Positions 58,839 through 64,000 of a stretch of 64,000 nt of DNA are shown here, piece by piece (within the stretch, counting starts at the first letter, position 1; each line of letters opens with the position of its first letter). Under the pieces are notes generated by a model. That model saw only the letters and a list, made by a program, of their open reading frames with translations, did not search any database and was not told where the DNA came from. Location: assembly GCF_000730165.1 (NCBI RefSeq), contig NZ_CP022110.1, forward strand, positions 1,619,501 to 1,683,500, written 5' to 3'. The DNA comes from Nitrospirillum viridazoti CBAmc. GTDB lineage: Bacteria; Pseudomonadota; Alphaproteobacteria; Azospirillales; Azospirillaceae. The position numbers were made by a program, and so were the translations under genes.

Positions 58839-61236
58839 CTGGCGGCACGACCGCCGCCGTGCTGGTGCGGGCGTTCCAGTCGGGCGCGTCGGCGCCGCCC
58901 AGCGCCTTCAGGAAAAACCCGTACTGCTTACGCAAGGCATAGCGGATGGGCCCGGTGGAGCGGCCGGCGGAATGCCCCTCGCCCGGCACCACCAACAAAT
59001 CGAAGGTCTTGTCCGCCTTGATGAGGGCGTTCACCACCTGCATCGTGGAGGACGGGTCGACGTTGTCGTCCAACTCGCCCACCACCAGGGCCACCTGGCC
59101 CGTCAGCCGGTGGGCGTTGTCGACATTGGACGACTGGGCGTAGCTCTCATCCACCGGCCAGCCCATCCACTGCTCATTCCAGCTGATCTTGTCCATGCGG
59201 TTGTCATGGCAGCCGGCGTAGCAGAAAGCGGCCTTGTAGAAATCACCGAAGAACAGCAGGGCGGCCAGTGAACTCTGCCCGCCGGCGGAACCGCCGTAGA
59301 TGCCCACGCGGGCAATGTCCAGGTGGGGGTACTGCGCGGCCGCCGCCTGCCACCATTTGATGCGGTCGGGGAAGCCTGAGTCCTTCAGGTTCTTCCAACA
59401 CACGTCGTGGAAGGCCTTGGATCGGTTCATGGTGCCCATGCCATCGATCTGGGCGACGACGAAGCCCATCTCCGCTTGCGCCTGCATGCCGATGACCTTG
59501 TCGCCGCCGGAATGGAAGCCGAAGGGCCAGAAGGTCTTGGGCACGAAGCTGTCATGCGGCCCGGCGTAGATGTTCTCGATGACCGGATAGCGGCGGGCGG
59601 GATCGAAGCCCAGGGGGCGGACAATGACGCCCCAGATGTCGGTCTTGCCGTCGCGGCCCTTGGCCTTGAACACCTCCGGCGGGCGAAAGCCGGCGGCCAG
59701 CAGGCGGCTGATGTCGCCCCGCTCGATCTCCGCCACCAGCGACCGGTCGGCGGTACGGCGCAGTTCCATGACCGGGGCCATGTCGACGCGGGAATAGGTG
59801 TCGACATAATAGGCCAGGTCATCGGACAGGCTGACGTCGTGATAGGCGTCGGCGGTGGTCAGCGGCACCAGGTTCCGGCCGTCGAAATCCACACGGTAGA
59901 AATGCTGCAGGTAGGGATCCTCGCCCGGGCGCATGCCGTTGGCGGCGAAGTAGATCTGGCGGCGCTCGTCATCCACCTTGGCCACGTGGCGCACCGCCCA
60001 GTCGCCCTTGGTGATCTGGGTCTTCACCTTCCCCGTGCGGCCGTCGATGAGATAGAGGTGGCTCCAGCCCTCCCTTTCCGACAGCCAGATGACTTCCGCG
60101 CCGCCCTTCTTCACGTCATGACGGAAGCGGCGTTCGTTGTTCACGAAGGTGGCGGCCGTCTCCGTCACCACGGCGCGCGGGGTGCCGGTGGCGGCGTCGA
60201 TCTCGATTACCCGCACCATCTGGTGGCCCCGGCGGGTGTATTCGAACACCACGGTGGCGCTGTCGGCCCGCCACTCGAAATCCGTCATCAGGTAGGGGTT
60301 GGGGAATAGGGCCGCGTCGACATCCAGCTTCCGGCCGGGCGCACCGGCGCGGGGCACATGGAACAACACCGGCTGCTCCTGATCCACGGCGTCACCCGGC
60401 TTGGGGTAGAGCTGGGTGTGCAGCCTGGGCTCGATCTGGTCCTTGGGCGAGGACTCCACCTTGTGCACGTCCCGGCGGAATCCAGTGCGTACGCGATAAA
60501 TCGCCAGCTGCAGCGAATCCGGCGACCAGGCGATGGTCTCGCCATCATAGAAATCGCCCTCGCTGCCGTCGGTGCTCAGCGGCGTCACGGTACCGGTGGC
60601 GACCTCGCGCAGCGCCAGGTTCTGGTTCAGGATCAGCGCCTCCCACCGTCCGTCGGGTGAGGCCTTGGGGCCGTTGTCGCCCTGCTGGGTCAGGTCGCGC
60701 ACCACGCCGAAGCCCCGGGGCCGGCGGCCGCCCTCCTCCGGCTCCCGCTTGCAGGCGTAGTCCGACAGTCGGCAGGACCACTCCGCCTCCTCCCACTCGA
60801 AGGTAAGGGTCTGGCCGTCCTCACTGAAGCGCGCGCGCTCAAACGGCAGATGCAGGCCGGTAAAGCTTTGCCCGGCGGCTTTGCTGAACTCCGCCGCCAG
60901 CCTGTCATGATCGAAGGCTGGTTCCTTCCGCAGGGTGGCGGCATCAACCATTGTGAACTGGAAACCGCCCGGCACGGTCTTGCGGTACAGCAGGCGCCCG
61001 CTTTTGCCCACCCAGCGGGCGGGCCAAGCCACGTTCTCCGTCAGGCCGATCCAGCGGTCCCGCAAGGACAGCGCGCGCTCGTAATCCGCCTCCGTCGGCA
61101 CCAGCCCGGCAGCCGGCGCTGCGCTCGTGGGAAGTGGCGCGGCCGTCCCGGCCGTCTCAACCGCCGCGCGGGCGCCCAGGGCATGGGCCGCCGCCGCGGC
61201 GGCAGGCAGGGCGGCAATAAACGAACGACGGCGCAT
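58822..61236 (-). CDS. exported S9 family peptidase (dipeptidyl peptidase IV-like)
   Basis: An 804-residue serine peptidase with a Tat-like signal (MRRRSFIAALPAAAAAAHAL). The N-terminal eight-bladed beta-propeller covers about residues 60-570, with blades such as GETIAWSPDSLQLAIYRVRT. The C-terminal alpha/beta hydrolase domain has the nucleophile Ser650 in GIYGGSAGGQSSL, the acid Asp in VGELDDNVDPSST and the His in VPGEGHSAGR. It cleaves short peptides, probably Xaa-Pro dipeptides, in the periplasm. The ATG at 61236 follows GGGGGAG; the ORF could extend 10 codons upstream. No functional neighbour. Confidence 0.92.
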   Translation of the reverse strand: MRRRSFIAALPAAAAAAHALGARAAVETAGTAAPLPTSAAPAAGLVPTEADYERALSLRDRWIGLTENVAWPARWVGKSGRLLYRKTVPGGFQFTMVDAATLRKEPAFDHDRLAAEFSKAAGQSFTGLHLPFERARFSEDGQTLTFEWEEAEWSCRLSDYACKREPEEGGRRPRGFGVVRDLTQQGDNGPKASPDGRWEALILNQNLALREVATGTVTPLSTDGSEGDFYDGETIAWSPDSLQLAIYRVRTGFRRDVHKVESSPKDQIEPRLHTQLYPKPGDAVDQEQPVLFHVPRAGAPGRKLDVDAALFPNPYLMTDFEWRADSATVVFEYTRRGHQMVRVIEIDAATGTPRAVVTETAATFVNNERRFRHDVKKGGAEVIWLSEREGWSHLYLIDGRTGKVKTQITKGDWAVRHVAKVDDERRQIYFAANGMRPGEDPYLQHFYRVDFDGRNLVPLTTADAYHDVSLSDDLAYYVDTYSRVDMAPVMELRRTADRSLVAEIERGDISRLLAAGFRPPEVFKAKGRDGKTDIWGVIVRPLGFDPARRYPVIENIYAGPHDSFVPKTFWPFGFHSGGDKVIGMQAQAEMGFVVAQIDGMGTMNRSKAFHDVCWKNLKDSGFPDRIKWWQAAAAQYPHLDIARVGIYGGSAGGQSSLAALLFFGDFYKAAFCYAGCHDNRMDKISWNEQWMGWPVDESYAQSSNVDNAHRLTGQVALVVGELDDNVDPSSTMQVVNALIKADKTFDLLVVPGEGHSAGRSTGPIRYALRKQYGFFLKALGGADAPDWNARTSTAAVVPPASGNG

Positions 61237-61286
61237 GAACGGCTCCCCCTTGATCGAAGAAGCCATTTAAGAATTTATACAATATC

Positions 61287-62300
61287 CTATTCAAGGGGTT
61301 TTTGAGGGTCGGCTAGTCTTTCGCGCACAGCGCCAATGAATTCCCGGGGCTCATCGACGGCGAAGGCCAGCCTGGTCAGGGTCAGGGCGGGCCGCAGGAA
61401 GCGACGGCGCGCCTCCGGCACCGCCAGGGTCAGCGTCACATTGGGCACCACCAGCCGACTGAGGTTCTCCGGCCCGCGCCGTTCCAGACCGTCGGCGGTG
61501 CCGACGTGGGCGATGGCGTCGTAGGGGATCAGCCGGTCGGCCAGGAGGCCAAAGCGTATCCGAACGCCCTGCGGCGTCAGCAGTACCGGATGCAGGCGAA
61601 GGGACTTGGTCAGCCCCAGCAGATAGATGAAGCCGATATCCCCCACGGCGAACAGGACCAGCGCCGCCGTGCGGTGATGGATGCCCAGCGCCACATCCAC
61701 CACTACGATTTCCATGACCTGGGCCGCCAGCAGGCCCCCCATCAGGGGCATCAGATCGCGATGATAGCTGTAGGCCTGGCAGCCCGGCGGCACGTCCGGC
61801 GGCGAGCGCCAGCGAAACAAGGCCAGATGCAGCAACGCCAATTCCTTGGCCACAAACTGGGCGAGCGGCGGCGGAACAAGGCAAGCGACGGCGGCCTCCA
61901 ACTTCGCCACACCGGGCCGGCGCAGCACGGTCCAAGCCCCGGCCACCCCATAGAGAAGGTGCCCCCCAACCAAGGCGGTCCCCACGGTGACAACCCAGGG
62001 CATGTCCACCAGGGCTGAACGTAAGGGTGGCGTCAGGCCAAGCACACCACTGACCAAGCCGAGGGCGATGGCGGCCAACACCACCCGCGCCGCCGGCGAC
62101 CGGCCCAAACGCATCCGCTCCGCCACGATCAGGCCGGTGGCCAAGCTGTCCGCCGTGATCCACAGGAACAGCAGAGCCGCCAAGCCGGCGTGCGCCGCCG
62201 CCCACGGCGTGCGAATGGCCAGCGAGGCCGCGGCGATGATAGGAAGGGGCGCCAGCCGCAGAAACGGGGCGACCGCCGGAAAGTGGGCTCGAGACGTCAT
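61287..62300 (-). CDS. polytopic membrane protein with PH-like C-terminal segment
   Basis: A 337-residue protein with about six hydrophobic segments (from LRLAPLPIIAAASLAIRTPW to ALVLFAVGDIGFIYLLGL). The last 100 residues are soluble and include LLTPQGVRIRFGLLADRLIP, which resembles the start of bacterial PH-like domains. No enzyme motif is recognised. The ATG at 62300 was chosen as the first after a plausible ribosome-binding site; an in-frame extension to 62393 would run into the phosphatase gene. It lies between the S9 peptidase gene (minus strand, 50 bases downstream) and the phosphatase gene (minus strand, upstream). Confidence 0.6.
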   Translation of the reverse strand: MTSRAHFPAVAPFLRLAPLPIIAAASLAIRTPWAAAHAGLAALLFLWITADSLATGLIVAERMRLGRSPAARVVLAAIALGLVSGVLGLTPPLRSALVDMPWVVTVGTALVGGHLLYGVAGAWTVLRRPGVAKLEAAVACLVPPPLAQFVAKELALLHLALFRWRSPPDVPPGCQAYSYHRDLMPLMGGLLAAQVMEIVVVDVALGIHHRTAALVLFAVGDIGFIYLLGLTKSLRLHPVLLTPQGVRIRFGLLADRLIPYDAIAHVGTADGLERRGPENLSRLVVPNVTLTLAVPEARRRFLRPALTLTRLAFAVDEPREFIGAVRERLADPQKPLE

Positions 62301-62389
62301 GATCGCAGCGCCTTCCAGTCGGGATATCCGGCCCAGGATATCATGGTTGACATGCTGAGCCGGGGAGCTTGGTAGCTGCGGCCCACCGA

Positions 62390-63241
62390 TCACGCGTCGA
62401 ACAACGCTGAATACAACGCCCGCCAGCTGTCGGGGTCGGGCCCCATCAGCAGGCCGCCGGTACGGTCGGTGGGATTGTACGGGCTGGCGTCCAACTTGGC
62501 CGCGTGGCCGCCGGCCTCGGCAAACAGCAACGCGCCTGCCGCGTGGTCCCAGGGCTTGATCATGTTGTTCAGGCTGAAGTGCGCCTGGCCGGTCAGCAGG
62601 TCCAGGTAGTCGTGGGCGGAACAGCGCTGGGTGTAGGCCTCCGCCACCCGCTCCCGCCGCTGGGTCAGCTGGCGGCGCATGTCGCTGTCGAAGAAGCGGA
62701 TGTTGGCGATGCCGCGCATCTGTTCCACCGCCACGGGCGGCAGGGCGACGCAGCGGGTGCCGGCCTCGGCGGCGTCAGCCCCCACCAGCCAGGCGCCCTG
62801 GCCCAACCGGCCGCGCACAGTGCGCCGCCCCACGGGGTCGTGGATCCAGCCGGCCACGGTGCGGCCATGGGCGGCCAGGGCGACGATGACGCCGAAGCGC
62901 GGCTTGCCGGCCACGAAATTGGCGGTACCATCGATGGGGTCGACGATCCAGACGGGATCCGCACCCAGCAGGCGATCCAGCACGGCGGGGTCAGCCGAGA
63001 CGGCCTCTTCCCCCACGACGGTGCTGCCGGGCAAAAGCGCCGTCAGCCGGGCGGTCAGCGCCCGTTCCGAGGCCTCGTCCGCCACGGTCACCAGGTCGCC
63101 CGGTCCCTTCTCCCGGATATCGCCGCCGTCCAGGTGCTGGAAGCGGGGCAGGATTTCCGTTTCGGCCACGGAACGAATGAGGGCGTCGACAACGGCCACA
63201 TCAATGGCGGGGATGTCGGGTGCAGGCAGGGGCGCGGTCAT
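62390..63241 (-). CDS. inositol monophosphatase family protein
   Basis: A 283-residue Mg-dependent phosphatase. The metal-binding motifs are GEEAVSADPA, WIVDPIDGTANFVAG and KPWDHAAGALLFAEAGG. These are the three conserved motifs of the inositol-monophosphatase/CysQ/histidinol-phosphatase superfamily. Substrate cannot be told from the sequence; inositol phosphate, 3'-phosphoadenosine phosphate or histidinol phosphate are all possible. The ATG at 63241 is the first in the frame. The groEL terminator region lies just upstream. Confidence 0.92.
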   Translation of the reverse strand: MTAPLPAPDIPAIDVAVVDALIRSVAETEILPRFQHLDGGDIREKGPGDLVTVADEASERALTARLTALLPGSTVVGEEAVSADPAVLDRLLGADPVWIVDPIDGTANFVAGKPRFGVIVALAAHGRTVAGWIHDPVGRRTVRGRLGQGAWLVGADAAEAGTRCVALPPVAVEQMRGIANIRFFDSDMRRQLTQRRERVAEAYTQRCSAHDYLDLLTGQAHFSLNNMIKPWDHAAGALLFAEAGGHAAKLDASPYNPTDRTGGLLMGPDPDSWRALYSALFDA

Positions 63242-63310
63242 GGGGACATCTATGGTTGGCGGCGGCGGTCGTGCCCCCTAGGAATAGAATCGATAGGCCA
63301 AACCATAAAG

Positions 63311-63360
63311 CCCCAAAAAGAAAGGGACCGCCCCCTGGACGAACCAGCAGGCGATCCCTT
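63311..63360 (-). terminator. rho-independent terminator of the groEL transcript
   Basis: On the minus strand an 11-bp stem with one G-U pair (63350-63360 with 63322-63332) and a 17-base loop is followed by a U-rich tail (positions 63321 down to 63315). It lies about 45 bases after the groEL stop. Confidence 0.85.
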
Positions 63361-63406
63361 CCTTCAAACCAGGCCGGAAAGCCGGGCGTCGGGATGACGC
63401 AAGGGC

Positions 63407-64000
63407 TTAGAAGCCCATGCCACCCATGCCGCCCATGCCACCCATACCGCCGCCCATGCCACCGTCCGGCAGGGCCGACTTGGGCTCGGGCTTCTCGGCG
63501 ACCATGGCTTCGGTGGTGATCAGCAGGCCGGACACGGAGGCGGCATGCTGCAGGGCGGTGCGCACGACCTTCGTCGGGTCGATGACGCCGAAGGCGAACA
63601 TGTCACCGAACTCGCCGGTCTGGGCGTTGTAGCCGAAGGCCGCGTCGTTGTTGTCCAGCAGCTTGCCGACAACGATGGAACCGTCGGTGCCGGCGTTGAA
63701 GGCGATCTGACGGACCGGCGACTGCAGGGCCTTGCGGATGATGTCCACGCCCACGCGCTGGTCGTCGTTCACCGGCTTCACATTGGCCAGTGACCGGGTG
63801 GCGCGCAGCAGGGCAGTGCCGCCGCCGGCCACCACGCCCTCTTCCACCGCGGCGCGGGTGGCGTGCATGGCGTCGTCAACGCGGTCCTTGCGCTCCTTCA
63901 CCTCGACCTCGGTGGCGCCGCCGACGCGGATGACGGCAACGCCGCCCGCCAGCTTCGCCAGACGCTCCTGCAGCTTCTCACGGTCGTAGTCCGAGGTGGT
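63407..64000 (-). CDS. groEL: chaperonin GroEL, C-terminal 197 residues (5' end outside window)
   Basis: The frame is open to the end of the window. The visible part begins with [20 protein letters not shown] and continues with [46 protein letters not shown] and [20 protein letters not shown], all diagnostic GroEL words. It ends with the disordered GGM repeat tail that protrudes into the folding cavity. GroEL is the essential ATP-driven folding chamber working with GroES. The start and any upstream groES lie beyond 64000. The strong terminator downstream closes the transcript. Confidence 0.98.
   Translation of the reverse strand, partial: TTSDYDREKLQERLAKLAGGVAVIRVGGATEVEVKERKDRVDDAMHATRAAVEEGVVAGGGTALLRATRSLANVKPVNDDQRVGVDIIRKALQSPVRQIAFNAGTDGSIVVGKLLDNNDAAFGYNAQTGEFGDMFAFGVIDPTKVVRTALQHAASVSGLLITTEAMVAEKPEPKSALPDGGMGGGMGGMGGMGGMGF

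Noticed and set aside
63411-63470. Tandem CCCATGCC-type repeat
   Set aside because: It encodes the normal GGM tail of GroEL.

Overview
The window is one contiguous, GC-rich (roughly two-thirds GC) bacterial chromosome segment. An EcfG-type general-stress sigma factor, Caulobacter-type TonB-dependent receptors, a TRAP transporter, an IalB-family protein and a GroEL with a GGM tail all point to an alphaproteobacterium, probably of the Azospirillaceae/Rhodospirillales (Nitrospirillum- or Niveispirillum-like). That taxonomic guess is inference from gene families only. No tRNA, rRNA, CRISPR or phage genes were seen.

Layout. 0-1.6 kb: a truncated ECF sigma factor followed by three small stress-type proteins. 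1.6-3.2 kb: an ISNCY-type insertion sequence next to a stranded copy of one of its own ends. 3.3-7.7 kb: an AraC regulator, SlyX, an ABATE/CGNR regulator divergent from an Asp-nucleophile alpha/beta hydrolase, nitronate monooxygenase and a small exported protein. 7.9-31.9 kb: a large uronate/pectin utilisation locus, interrupted at 22.3-25.7 kb by an SDR/AraC pair and a membrane protein. 31.9-37.1 kb: an IalB-like protein and a lysine-degradation operon (saccharopine/lysine dehydrogenase, aminoadipate-semialdehyde dehydrogenase, HglS-type DUF1338 dioxygenase) with a divergent Lrp regulator. 37.5-42.6 kb: a second TonB receptor and a TPR/2OG-oxygenase protein. 42.7-49.5 kb: a three-gene transglutaminase / permuted ATP-grasp-alpha-E / transglutaminase operon. 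49.6-63.2 kb: mixed housekeeping genes, including two tandem paralogues that look like degenerate GGDEF-EAL proteins, MazG, two glycosyltransferases, an S9 peptidase and an inositol-phosphatase-family enzyme. The window ends inside groEL.

The uronate locus is the most coherent system. A secreted pectate lyase and two exported esterases would process pectin-like polymer. A TonB receptor, an OprB-type porin and a TRAP (DctPQM) transporter would import products. KduI, KduD, UxaC, a UxuB/UxaB-type oxidoreductase and KdgK would channel them to 2-keto-3-deoxy-6-phosphogluconate. Altronate/mannonate dehydratase and KDPG aldolase are not in the window. The genes are linked by an exact 10-base sequence, TGACACCGGT, found seven times between 11.0 and 30.5 kb and nowhere else that I noticed. 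It sits beside the TonB receptor (twice), the esterase pair, kdgK, the hydratase-TRAP operon, the uxaC-kduI-kduD operon and the pectate lyase. A LacI-family regulator encoded inside the locus is the obvious candidate to bind it.

The transglutaminase/ATP-grasp operon and the degenerate GGDEF-EAL pair are the least understood parts of the window.
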